The notes under the pieces: generated by a model
Told to the model about the DNA's origin: nothing
Database searches by the model: none
The model's input: the letters and a program-made list of their open reading frames with translations, nothing else
Shown here: positions 8,237 to 16,426 of the stretch, in pieces
Layout of the letters: every line of letters starts with the position of its first letter
Numbering within the stretch: the stretch's first letter is position 1
Assembly (NCBI GenBank): GCA_039817245.1
Contig: JBCBWF010000001.1
Span: 3,019 to 67,018, forward strand
Origin: Thermohalobaculum sp039817245
Lineage (GTDB): Bacteria > Pseudomonadota > Alphaproteobacteria > Rhodobacterales > Rhodobacteraceae
Length of the DNA: 64,000 nucleotides
Reading direction: 5' to 3'
Translations under genes and position numbers: made by a program

Positions 8237-9859
8237 ATGACCGAGCCCTACGAGCCCATCCCGCCCGCGCCGATGACGCCGGCGAAGCAGACCGCGTTGG
8301 ACTGGATCGAGGCGGCGGCACCTGCGCTCTCCGAGGATCACATGACCCTCTGGCATTTCCACGAGCCCGCCTGGCGCGAATACCGGTCGGCGGCCTGGTA
8401 CGTGGCGCGGCTGCGCGCCGAGGGCTTCGAGGTCGAGGAAGGCTCTGCCGGGATGCCAACGGCCTTCGCCGCGCGTTGGTCGAACGGCGAAGGGCCCACC
8501 ATCGGGGCGTATGCGGAGTATGACGCCGTGCCCGGCTGCAGCCAGGAGGCCGTGCCCTACCGCAAGCCCCGCGCCGGCACCCACCCCTCCGCTGCGGGCC
8601 ACACGGATCCGCATTCCGCGCTCGGCATGGGCGGGCTCACGGGGGTCCTCGCCCTGAAGGCGGCGATGGCGGCGCATGACATTCCCGGCACCATCGCCTT
8701 TTTCGGCGAGCCGGCGGAGAAGATGTGCGGCTCCAAGCCCATCCATGCGAGCCACGGCTACTACGACACGCTGGACGCGGCGATCAGCTTTCATCCGACC
8801 TCCCTGCCCGCGCTTTCGAACACGGTGATCTGGGAGACCCATTGCGGCTGCTACTGGTCGAAGGTCTTCACTTTCACCTGCCCGGAGCCGCAGGACTGGG
8901 GCGGCTCGGGCGACCGCAAGGGGCTGCAGAACTACCACGCCGTCGCACGCGCGCCGGCGGCACAGGACGCGCTCGTGCAGATGTATGCGCTGACGCAGGC
9001 GACGAAGGAGAACATGCTGCCCCACACGGGTAGCTGGACCCTGAACGAAGCGATCCTGGCGGGCGGATTTGCAACTTCCGACAACCTGCCGCCGCGCTTT
9101 GCACAGCTGCAATATGCCTGGCGCTGCCCCTCCATAGACATGGCCGAGGCGATCGACCGGGTGCTGGAGCACAACGCCGCGCATATCGCCGCGCTGACCC
9201 ACTGCGATGTCGAGAGCGGCTGGGTGACGCGCACGCGCCCGGGGCTCGCCAACCACGCCCTCGCGGCGACCACCTATGCGAATTTCGCGCTGGTGGGTCC
9301 GCCGACCTTCCCGGAGGCCGCGCGCGCCTTCGGGCGGGAGATCCAGAAGAGCCTCGGCCTCGCGCCGGATCCCGACCCGTTCCCGGACAACATGGAAGCG
9401 CTCGTCGACCCGCGTGCGGGCGAGGCCATGATCCGCGCCATCCTGCCGCCCTGGCAGACCAACTACACCTCGGACGACTATACGGACTACACATGGCACG
9501 CGCCGACCGTGCGCCTCTATGTGGGCCGCCCGGTGATCCGTCCGCTGACCAGCGGACGGGTGACGCCGCACTGGTGCCGCTGGGCGCTCGGCGGCGTTCC
9601 GGCGGCGATGGATCCGATGTTCCTGACCGCGGGACGCGTGATCGCGACGACAGCGCTCGACCTCCTGACAGACGGCACCTCGCTCGCCGCGGCACGCGCG
9701 GAGTTCGAGCGGCGCACCGGCGGCGGCATCGACGGCTCCGCCTGGATCCCGCCGCTTCTGGGGCCGAACGCGCCTGCGCCGGTCCACTACCCCTGGCCCG
9801 AATATGTGGAGACCGGACGCGGGGCGGACTGGTGTGTGCCCGCCCGGCCGGGCGATTGA
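8237..9859 (+). CDS. AbgB-like M20 family amidohydrolase
   Basis: The product has 540 residues and resembles aminobenzoyl-glutamate hydrolase subunit B and other M20D peptidases along its length (GAYAEYDAVPG at 91-100, a dimerisation domain around 210-330). Two metal-site motifs differ from textbook AbgB: HTDPHSALG at 122-130 replaces the usual Gly-His-x-Cys-Gly-His, and EPAEKMCG at 158-165 has Lys where a second acidic residue usually follows. Either this is a subfamily with altered metal binding or the ligands are displaced. It probably cleaves an amide or N-acyl amino acid imported by the preceding transporter. GAGGAATG precedes the start. Confidence 0.82.
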   Translation: MTEPYEPIPPAPMTPAKQTALDWIEAAAPALSEDHMTLWHFHEPAWREYRSAAWYVARLRAEGFEVEEGSAGMPTAFAARWSNGEGPTIGAYAEYDAVPGCSQEAVPYRKPRAGTHPSAAGHTDPHSALGMGGLTGVLALKAAMAAHDIPGTIAFFGEPAEKMCGSKPIHASHGYYDTLDAAISFHPTSLPALSNTVIWETHCGCYWSKVFTFTCPEPQDWGGSGDRKGLQNYHAVARAPAAQDALVQMYALTQATKENMLPHTGSWTLNEAILAGGFATSDNLPPRFAQLQYAWRCPSIDMAEAIDRVLEHNAAHIAALTHCDVESGWVTRTRPGLANHALAATTYANFALVGPPTFPEAARAFGREIQKSLGLAPDPDPFPDNMEALVDPRAGEAMIRAILPPWQTNYTSDDYTDYTWHAPTVRLYVGRPVIRPLTSGRVTPHWCRWALGGVPAAMDPMFLTAGRVIATTALDLLTDGTSLAAARAEFERRTGGGIDGSAWIPPLLGPNAPAPVHYPWPEYVETGRGADWCVPARPGD

Positions 9860-9876
9860 TCGAAACGCCCGCCGAT

Positions 9877-9900
9877 GGTCCCGGCCCCCGAGCCGGGACC
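9877..9900. terminator. GC-rich hairpin between the amidohydrolase and deiminase-fold genes
   Basis: A perfect 9-bp stem (GGTCCCGGC / GCCGGGACC) with a 6-base loop starts 18 bases after the stop at 9859. No T-run follows. A second, imperfect stem (GGGCCCGGC / GCCGGGGCCC) lies about 25 bases further on. The pair could weaken transcription into the downstream genes or stabilise mRNA ends; it is not a classical intrinsic terminator. Confidence 0.4.
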
Positions 9901-9989
9901 TCCTTGACAACCGCCTCAGGGAGGGCCCGGCTCGGCGGCCGGGGCCCGCGACGGGCCGCAGCGAAGACAACAAGACGAGGGAGACCGGG

Positions 9990-11003
9990 ATGAGCGGCGC
10001 CGTCAGCGAGTTCGAATACCGCTACAACATGACTATCCGCAGCTTTCCGAGCCATGCGGATCCCAGCTTCGAGAGCGCCGGACAGCAGGAGACGGTCTGG
10101 GGCCGGCGCTGGGGTTGCGACAACGATGTCGGCACGCTGCGCATGGTGCTGATGCACCGCCCCGGCGACGAGATGGCCGTGATCGACCCGGAGAAGCGCA
10201 TCGAGCGGCTCAACTCCTACGGCGACGAAGCGGGGCAGACCTGGTACTGGCGCGGCAACCGGCTCCCCGATCTCGCCGCCCAGCAGGCCCAGCACGACGC
10301 GCTCACCGCCGCCCTGCGGGCCGAGGGCGTGGAGGTCGTGCTGATCGACCGCGCCGGCCCCGGCAAGCACAAGCAGATCTACACGCGTGACAGCTGCATC
10401 GGCGTCCAGGGCGGCGCCATCGTCACCCGGCTCGGGCCCATCGTGCGCCGGGGCGAGGAAGCCCCGGTCACCCAGGCGCTCGCCCGGGTCGGCTGCCCGA
10501 TCCTGCGGACCATCAACGGGCGCGGGCTGATGGAGGGCGGCAGTTTCGTCTGGCTCCGCCCGGGCCTCGCGGTCATCGGCCGCTCCAGCCGCGTCAACGA
10601 GGAGGGTGCACGCCAGGTGGAGGAGGTGCTGCGCGAGGCCGGCGCCGAGCTCATCCGCGTCGACCTGACCGGCTACAGGCTCCATATCGACGGCGCCCTG
10701 GTGATGATCGACGCCGATACCGCCATCACCAACCCCACGCAGCTCCCCTTCTGGTTCCTGGAGAAGCTCGATGCGCTCGGCATCCGGCAGATCGAGGTGC
10801 ACCCCGACGATGCCGTCGGTTGCCTCAACTGCCTCGCCGTGCGCCCGGGGCGGGTCATCATGCAGGCGGGACTCTCGCCGCGCACGGCGGACCGGCTCGA
10901 CCGGCTCGGTATCGAGATCGTGCCGGTCGACTACGATCTCGTCTACGAGGGCGGCGGCGGCATCCACTGCTCCACCTCGCCACTCATCCGCGACCCGCTG
11001 TGA
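9990..11003 (+). CDS. arginine deiminase / amidinotransferase-fold hydrolase
   Basis: The product has 337 residues and belongs to the guanidino-group modifying superfamily (arginine deiminase, dimethylarginine dimethylaminohydrolase, amidinotransferase). Visible signature segments are IYTRDSCIGV, GRGLMEGGSF, YRLHIDGALV (catalytic His) and the C-terminal YEGGGGIHCSTSPLIRD with the nucleophilic Cys at residue 327. Such enzymes attack a guanidinium carbon through a covalent thiouronium intermediate, releasing an amine or ammonia. The ATG at 9990 follows GAGGGAGA. The gene is directly coupled to a ureohydrolase-fold gene (GTGA overlap), which strengthens a guanidino-compound role. The exact substrate is not known. 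Confidence 0.88.
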   Translation: MSGAVSEFEYRYNMTIRSFPSHADPSFESAGQQETVWGRRWGCDNDVGTLRMVLMHRPGDEMAVIDPEKRIERLNSYGDEAGQTWYWRGNRLPDLAAQQAQHDALTAALRAEGVEVVLIDRAGPGKHKQIYTRDSCIGVQGGAIVTRLGPIVRRGEEAPVTQALARVGCPILRTINGRGLMEGGSFVWLRPGLAVIGRSSRVNEEGARQVEEVLREAGAELIRVDLTGYRLHIDGALVMIDADTAITNPTQLPFWFLEKLDALGIRQIEVHPDDAVGCLNCLAVRPGRVIMQAGLSPRTADRLDRLGIEIVPVDYDLVYEGGGGIHCSTSPLIRDPL

Positions 11004-11953
11004 CCTCCGCTCTGGAGGCGCGCGGCCTCTTCCGCCCGGTCGGCAGCTTTCTCGGGGTGGAGCAGACGCGGGATCTCTCGGGTGCGCGGGCGGCGATCCT
11101 CGGCCTGCCCTTCGATGCCGGCACCCATCCGCGCCGGGTGGGTGCGCGCCTCGGGCCGGCGGCAATCCGCATGATGTCGACCGACATGGTGCGCCACCAC
11201 CGGCCGCAGCATGCCGACGACCGCGATCCGGTGCGCGCGCTCGGCCTCGTCGATCTCGGCGATGTCGATGTGGTGCATGGCGATACGGACGCCTCGCTCG
11301 CGCGCATGGCGGAGGCGATCGGAGCCGTGGCCGATGCCGGAACCGTCCCGATCGGGCTCGGCGGCGACGGGATGGTCAGCGTACCGGCGATGACTGCGCT
11401 CGGCGCGCGCCATCCGGGCCTCGCGGTCATCCATTTCGACAGCCACACGGACGCCTATCCAGAGCCCGGCCAGGGCAACGCGCTGCATCTCGGCCCCGCC
11501 ACGACCTTCGCGCATGCGGCCGAGCGGGGGCTGGTGGATCCGCGCGCCTCGATCCATGCGGGGCTGCGCGGCTTCGCCTATGTCCCGGGCGTCTTCGCCC
11601 ATGCGGAGCGGCTCGGCTACCACGTGATGGCCATGGACGAGATCGAGAACGACGGCATTCCGGCCGCCATTGCGCGCATCCGTGCCGTCGTCGGCGACCG
11701 GCCGGTCTTTCTCTGCTGGGACATGGACGTGTTCGACCCGGCGACCGCCCCCGGTGTCTTCACGCCGGCCTGGGGCGGGCTCACGGCGCGCGAGGGGCTT
11801 GCCCTCATCCGCGGGCTCTCGGGGCTGAACATCGTGGGCTGCGACGTGAACACCACCACGCCGAGCTTCGATGTCCAGGGGCAGACGGCGTGGCTCGCGG
11901 CCACCGTCGTGATGGAGTTCTGCTACCTGCTCGCGGAGCGATTGCGCGCATGA
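11000..11953 (+). CDS. ureohydrolase (agmatinase/arginase) family protein lacking one metal ligand
   Basis: The product is 317 residues from a GTG that overlaps the previous stop. The family core is clear: LGLPFDAGTHPRRVGARLGP near 35-54, HFDSHTDAYP at 145-154 (Asp147, His149, Asp151) and CWDMDVFDP at 239-247 (Asp241, Asp243). The segment that normally reads Gly-Gly-Asp-His-Ser, whose His binds one manganese, reads GLGGDGMVS here, with Gly at position 124. Ureohydrolases split guanidino groups to urea and an amine with a dinuclear metal centre; this one may use one metal or another ligand. It sits between a deiminase-fold enzyme and an EamA transporter. Confidence 0.85.
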   Translation: MTSALEARGLFRPVGSFLGVEQTRDLSGARAAILGLPFDAGTHPRRVGARLGPAAIRMMSTDMVRHHRPQHADDRDPVRALGLVDLGDVDVVHGDTDASLARMAEAIGAVADAGTVPIGLGGDGMVSVPAMTALGARHPGLAVIHFDSHTDAYPEPGQGNALHLGPATTFAHAAERGLVDPRASIHAGLRGFAYVPGVFAHAERLGYHVMAMDEIENDGIPAAIARIRAVVGDRPVFLCWDMDVFDPATAPGVFTPAWGGLTAREGLALIRGLSGLNIVGCDVNTTTPSFDVQGQTAWLAATVVMEFCYLLAERLRA

Positions 11954-12900
11954 AAGGCGCGCTCGGCATGGGTCTCGGGGCCTATGCCCCGGTCATGGTG
12001 ACCGTCACGCTCTGGTCCTTCCAGATCCCGGCGCTCCACCATCTCGGCATGCGCTGGGACCCGGCCACGCTCAACGTCCTGCGCTACATCATTGCGGCTG
12101 CCGCTTTTCTTGCGATCGCAGCGATGGCGCGACGCAGTCCCGCCGGCCCGACGCAGCCGCCTCTCGGGCCGTTACGGGGCCTCGGCCTCGGCGCGCTCTT
12201 CGCCGGGTTCGGGCTTCTCTTCACGGTGGCCACGACCATCGGAGACCCGATCATGGTGGTCACAGCGGCGGCGTTGATGCCGCTCACCGCGAGCCTCGTG
12301 AACTGGGTGGTGCTCGGCACACCGCCTTCCATGCCGCTTGTCGCGGCACTCTTTCTCGTCGTTCCGGGCGCGGCCCTCACCACCCCCGCCGGTCCCGCGC
12401 TGGAGGGCGACGCAGCGGGATGGCCCGTCGCCGGACTGCTCCTGATCCTGCTGGCGCAGGCCGTGTGGAGCCTCTACTCGCTCAGCGTCCAGCGCTGGCT
12501 CGAGGGCCACTCGAACCTCGCGCGCACCCGGCTCTCGGTGCTCTGGTCGATCCCGTACCACGCGCTCGTCTTCGTGCTGGCAGCAGGGTTGGGGCTGCTT
12601 CGGGCCGATGCGGAGGTGGCGCCGATGACCGACGGTATCCTGATCGTCGCGATCACGCTCGGCCCCCTCGTGCTGGGGGTGATGCTCTGGAACCTCAGCG
12701 TCACGCGGATCGGCCTGCCGGTCTCGGCGCTCTTTCTCAATCTCGTGCCGGTGCTCGGGGTTGGCGTGGCCACGCTTTTCGGCAGCACGCCCGATGGCTG
12801 GCAGCTCCTCGGCGTCGCACTCGTCATCCTCGGCATGGGCGCCGCGCAGTATCGCCGGCGCGATGTGACCGAAGGACGACCGACCGTGCCCCGGGCCTGA
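11950..12900 (+). CDS. EamA/DMT-family transporter
   Basis: An inner-membrane protein of 316 residues with about ten predicted hydrophobic helices in two related halves, as in drug/metabolite transporters of the EamA family (for example LWSFQIPALHHLGMRWDP in the first half and a late VSALFLNLVPVLGVGVA in the second). The start at 11950 overlaps the upstream stop by four bases. In this operon it may export an end product or import a related metabolite; direction and cargo cannot be told from sequence. Confidence 0.85.
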   Translation: MKGALGMGLGAYAPVMVTVTLWSFQIPALHHLGMRWDPATLNVLRYIIAAAAFLAIAAMARRSPAGPTQPPLGPLRGLGLGALFAGFGLLFTVATTIGDPIMVVTAAALMPLTASLVNWVVLGTPPSMPLVAALFLVVPGAALTTPAGPALEGDAAGWPVAGLLLILLAQAVWSLYSLSVQRWLEGHSNLARTRLSVLWSIPYHALVFVLAAGLGLLRADAEVAPMTDGILIVAITLGPLVLGVMLWNLSVTRIGLPVSALFLNLVPVLGVGVATLFGSTPDGWQLLGVALVILGMGAAQYRRRDVTEGRPTVPRA

Positions 12901-12964
12901 GCCGCGCTCTCGCCGGCGCGTGCTTTCGGCGCTAGGCTCGGCGCAGCAGCAAAAGGAGACCGCT

Positions 12965-13723
12965 ATGCCGGACGACCAGACCCTCTCCGAAGCGCTCGCC
13001 GTGAAGCGGCGCGACCTGGCGGCCGCCTACCGGCTGATCGCCCATTTCGGCTATGACGACGGGATCTACACGCATATCTCCGCCCGTATCGACGAGGGGC
13101 GCTTCCTGCTCAATCCGTTCGGGCTGAGCTTCGACGAGGTGCGCGCCTCCAACCTCGTGACGATCGACGAGGAAGGCCGGGTGCTGGACGACCCGCTCGG
13201 CAACGGCGTGAACGCGGCGGGCTTCACCATCCATTCCGCCGTGCATATGGCGCGGCACGATGTGGACTGCGTGGCGCACACGCATACCGTGGCGGGCGTC
13301 GCGGTTTCGAGCCAGGAAGAGGGGCTCCTGCCGCTGAACCAGTGGTCACTCCAGTTCTACGGCGGCATCGCGTTTCACGACTATGAGGGGATCGCGCTCG
13401 ATCTGGATGAGCGCGAGCGGCTGGTCGCCGATCTCGGCCCGCACTACACGATGATCCTGAGGAATCACGGACTCCTGACCTGCGGGCGGAGCGTGGGCGA
13501 GGCGATCAAGCTGATCCTGAACCTAGAGCGGAGCTGCAAGGCGCAGGTGGCGGCGCTCGCTGGCAACCGGCCGCTGCGCATCCCGCCGCAGGAGGTCTGC
13601 GAGAAGACCGCCGCGCAGTATCGCGACGGTGCGGATGCGGTGGCGAGCGGCGAGCGGCCCGACCACCAGTGGGCCGCCTATCTGCGCCTCCTCGACCGCG
13701 TCGCGCCGGACTACAAGGACTGA
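12965..13723 (+). CDS. class II aldolase/adducin family protein
   Basis: The product has 252 residues. It has the zinc-binding histidines of the fold in CVAHTHTVAG, the phosphate-loop-like HFGYDDGIYTHISAR near the N-terminus, and ILRNHGLLTCG in the C-terminal half. Family members cleave or epimerise sugar phosphates or decarboxylate hydroxy acids; FucA, AraD and several orphan aldolases share this pattern. AAAAGGAG lies 7 bases before the ATG at 12965. It is the last gene of the operon that begins at 4206 and runs convergently into a desaturase gene 10 bp downstream. Confidence 0.85.
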   Translation: MPDDQTLSEALAVKRRDLAAAYRLIAHFGYDDGIYTHISARIDEGRFLLNPFGLSFDEVRASNLVTIDEEGRVLDDPLGNGVNAAGFTIHSAVHMARHDVDCVAHTHTVAGVAVSSQEEGLLPLNQWSLQFYGGIAFHDYEGIALDLDERERLVADLGPHYTMILRNHGLLTCGRSVGEAIKLILNLERSCKAQVAALAGNRPLRIPPQEVCEKTAAQYRDGADAVASGERPDHQWAAYLRLLDRVAPDYKD

Positions 13724-13733
13724 CGCGCCGGCT

Positions 13734-14717
13734 TCAGGCGGCTTCGAGCCGCCGGGTCGTGCCGTCCCCGCGCGGCACGATCCACACCTCGTCATAGGGG
13801 TAATCCGCCTCGGAGCCGGCGCGGAGCTTCCGGATCACCTCGATCTGGAACTCGATCCAGCCCATCGCGTAGGGCTCGGCACCCGCGCCGCGCATGGCGG
13901 CATCGAGCTCGGCGAGCCGCCAGAAGGGCACCGCCGGGAAGCTGTGATGCGCGGTATGATAGGGCATCTGCCAGCAGAGCCACCGCATCAGCGCGTTGGT
14001 GCGCGTCGTGCGCGTGTTCTTCAGGATATCGTTCTCGTGGCTCAGGCCGAGATGCTCGATGGTGTTCTGCAGCTGGTGCACGAACTTCATCGCCATCATC
14101 GGCGCGAGCCACAGGATCACCGCGGCCCAGCTCTGCAGCGCGATCGAGGCGAGAGCGATGAGCGCGTAGAGCGCGACATGGATACGCGCCTCGCGGATCA
14201 CCAGCGCATGCTCGTCCGGCCGCACATAGGGCTCCGCCACGATCCCTCGGCTGAGCCGCACCAGCCGGGAGACGCGCGAATACCAGTAGGTCGGGCCCCA
14301 GAACCAGAGCAGGTAGCTCGTCAGCGTATACGGCTCGCGCACCAGCTCGCCGTCCTTCTCCCAGTCCTGCGTGTGCTGGTGGTGCGCCCAGTGCTGGATC
14401 TTGTCGAAGTCCCGCGGGTAGAGCATCAGAAAGCCGATGATCCGGCCGAAGAGGGTGTTGGGCCATTTCGTGCGGAACACGGTGCCGTGGGACAGCTCAT
14501 GCTGGCCGGCGTAGAGGAAGTTGAGCAGCACCCCGTGGATCGCGAAGACCGGGACCGCCCACCAGCTGCCCCATGTCAGCCAGAGCGCCGTGCCCGAGAG
14601 TGCGAGGGCCGCGATATGCGAGCCGAGCTGCAGCGCGCCCCGGAAATCGGAGCGCTGCATCAGCGCACGAAGGGCGGCGGGCTCAAGAAGACGGCGGCGG
14701 CTGAATGTGGCGTCCAT
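13734..14717 (-). CDS. membrane fatty acid desaturase
   Basis: The product has 327 residues. The three histidine clusters that bind the di-iron centre are present: HELSH, HWAHHQHT and a late HTAHHSFPAVPFW. Four hydrophobic segments surround them. This is the membrane-bound acyl-lipid/acyl-CoA desaturase superfamily, which uses O2 to insert double bonds or hydroxyl groups in acyl chains at the inner membrane. The ATG at 14717 is preferred because GAGGAA lies 6 bases upstream; an in-frame start at 14750 has none. It is divergent from the caspase-like gene. Confidence 0.88.
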   Translation of the reverse strand: MDATFSRRRLLEPAALRALMQRSDFRGALQLGSHIAALALSGTALWLTWGSWWAVPVFAIHGVLLNFLYAGQHELSHGTVFRTKWPNTLFGRIIGFLMLYPRDFDKIQHWAHHQHTQDWEKDGELVREPYTLTSYLLWFWGPTYWYSRVSRLVRLSRGIVAEPYVRPDEHALVIREARIHVALYALIALASIALQSWAAVILWLAPMMAMKFVHQLQNTIEHLGLSHENDILKNTRTTRTNALMRWLCWQMPYHTAHHSFPAVPFWRLAELDAAMRGAGAEPYAMGWIEFQIEVIRKLRAGSEADYPYDEVWIVPRGDGTTRRLEAA

Positions 14718-14846
14718 GACGTTCCTCACAGCGAGTTTGCACCGCACCACGCTATCCGCGCCGACGGGGCATGAACAGTGCCGCTACGGGACAATCGAGG
14801 CAGGGATCGACGCTTTTCCGCCTCGCGCGATCATGGCAGAAGTGTG

Positions 14847-14868
14847 GCGGCCCTTATGCTTGGGCCGC
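14847..14868. promoter_or_regulatory. hairpin in the leader of the caspase-like gene
   Basis: A perfect 7-bp inverted repeat (GCGGCCC / GGGCCGC) with an 8-base AT-containing loop lies 36 bases before the ATG at 14904, in the divergent 186-bp region shared with the desaturase gene. It could be a leader structure or an operator; no consensus is recognised. Confidence 0.3.
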
Positions 14869-14903
14869 TTGCAATGACAGGGACACCGATCCGCGAGCGA
14901 ACG

Positions 14904-16418
14904 ATGCCGATGCACCGTCTGACCGCCCTCGCTCTCAGCCTCGTCGCGTTCCTCGCGGCGCTGCCCGCTTTGGCGGAGTGGCGCGCACCGTCGCGCCCGG
15001 ATGCGATCGCCGTCATCATCGGCAATCGCGGGTATGCGGCCGAGGGCGGCGGGGTGCCGGATGTGCTCTACGCCCACAACGACGCGGAGGCCTTCCGGCG
15101 CTTCATGATCGATGTGATGGGGCTGCGCGAGGCGAACATTCTCGACTATCGCGATGCGCGCGCCATCGACCTCCTCGAGATCTTCGGCACGGAGCGCGAC
15201 CATAAGGGCCGGCTCTACTACACGGTGCGCGAGGGCGAGAGCGAGGTCTATGTGTTCTATTCGGGCCACGGGGTGCCCGACATCCGGGACACGGAGGCGA
15301 CGGGATACCTGCTGCCCGTCGATGCGCGCGCCGACCGGCCGACGCTCGGCGGCTACCCGCTCGATCTGCTGCTTGCCAATCTCGAGAAGCTGCCGGTGCC
15401 GGATGTGATGGTGTTTCTCGACGCCTGCTTCTCCGGGCTCTCCCAGGGCGGGACGCTGGTCCGGGGCGTCTCGGCCGGCTTCGGCGTGGCCGTGGCGGCG
15501 CCGAAGCTCAAGGCGAATGTCACGGTGCTTGCGGCGACGGCGTTCGACACGCCGCAATACGCTCACTGGCTCACGGAGGAAGAGCACGGCGCCTTCACCT
15601 ACTACACGCTCGAAGCGCTCTATGGCGCGGCGGACGATCCGCTTTATGGCGCGGCGGACGGGCGCGTGAGCCTATCGGAGGTCGAGGCCTATCTGCGGCG
15701 CGAGATGAGCTATCGCGTGCGCCGCAGCTATTTCCGCGAGCAGACGCCGAGCCTCAGCCGGGGCTCGGCGAGCGAACGCGTGCTGGTGGCGAGCGTGGAC
15801 AACAGCTGGCCGTTCTTCGGGGACCCGCCCCCGGCGGAGGTGGAGGAGCCGCCTGCGCCGCAGGTCGCCGCCATCGAACCCGCGGCAGCCGTGCCGGCAG
15901 AGCCCGATATCGTGGTCGTGCCGGGCCCTGTTCCCGGAACCCTGCAGCAGTCCAGCCCTGTCCCGGAAGCCGGGATCGACGCGCCCGAGGAAGAGACCGG
16001 GCCGACGGAGGCGACGGAGAGCGTGCTCGGGCTCAATCGCAGCCAGCGGCGCGAGGTACAGCGCCGGCTGAGCCTTCTCGGCCACGATCCGCGCGGGATC
16101 GACGGGATCTTCGGGCCGGGCACCCGCGGCGCGATCACCGCTTGGCAGAAGAAGCAGGATCTGACGGCCACCGGCTATCTCGATGCCGCGCATCTCAAGG
16201 CGCTCGTGGAAGACAGCAAGACGGCCTATGACCGCTGGCGCAAGCAGGCCGCCCGCAGCACCACCACACGTCGGCGGAGCAACGCCCGGTCGCAGCCTGC
16301 GGCCAGCGAGCCGGCGCCCGCGCAGCCGAGGCGCACGGGGCGCTACATCGATGCGGCTGGCTGTCTGCGCGAGGCGAACGGCGCGATCGTGCCGGGCTTC
16401 AAGCCCTCCTGCGGGTAG
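14904..16418 (+). CDS. exported caspase-like (peptidase C14) protein with peptidoglycan-binding domain
   Basis: The product has 504 residues. Residues 1-24 form a signal peptide (MPMHRLTALALSLVAFLAAL then ALAEW). The caspase-fold domain covers about 32-280, with the His-Cys dyad in FYSGHGVPD (His122) and FLDACFSG (Cys175). A Pro/Glu-rich linker follows (about 305-375). Residues 375-435 resemble a PG_binding_1 repeat (LLGHDPRGIDGIFGPGTRGA, then QKKQDLTATGYLD). A basic, Arg/Pro-rich tail ends in GFKPSCG. Bacterial orthocaspases cleave after Arg or Lys or serve as signalling scaffolds; export plus a wall-binding module places this one in the periplasm. The ATG at 14904 is chosen because it begins the signal peptide. 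Confidence 0.85.
   Translation: MPMHRLTALALSLVAFLAALPALAEWRAPSRPDAIAVIIGNRGYAAEGGGVPDVLYAHNDAEAFRRFMIDVMGLREANILDYRDARAIDLLEIFGTERDHKGRLYYTVREGESEVYVFYSGHGVPDIRDTEATGYLLPVDARADRPTLGGYPLDLLLANLEKLPVPDVMVFLDACFSGLSQGGTLVRGVSAGFGVAVAAPKLKANVTVLAATAFDTPQYAHWLTEEEHGAFTYYTLEALYGAADDPLYGAADGRVSLSEVEAYLRREMSYRVRRSYFREQTPSLSRGSASERVLVASVDNSWPFFGDPPPAEVEEPPAPQVAAIEPAAAVPAEPDIVVVPGPVPGTLQQSSPVPEAGIDAPEEETGPTEATESVLGLNRSQRREVQRRLSLLGHDPRGIDGIFGPGTRGAITAWQKKQDLTATGYLDAAHLKALVEDSKTAYDRWRKQAARSTTTRRRSNARSQPAASEPAPAQPRRTGRYIDAAGCLREANGAIVPGFKPSCG
15617..15660 (+). repeat. 24-bp tandem duplication inside the caspase-like gene
   Basis: Two copies, starting at 15617 and 15641, of a 24-bp unit that share 19 of their first 20 bases (GCTCTATGGCGCGGCGGACG). 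They encode the in-frame repeat LYGAADDPLYGAADGR at the end of the caspase domain. It is probably a recent slippage event. Confidence 0.75.
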
Positions 16419-16426
16419 CGCCGGCG

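Noticed and set aside
9901..9960. TTGACA at 9904 as a -35 promoter element for the deiminase-fold gene
   Set aside because: No acceptable -10 element lies 16-18 bases downstream; the following sequence is GC-rich hairpin DNA.
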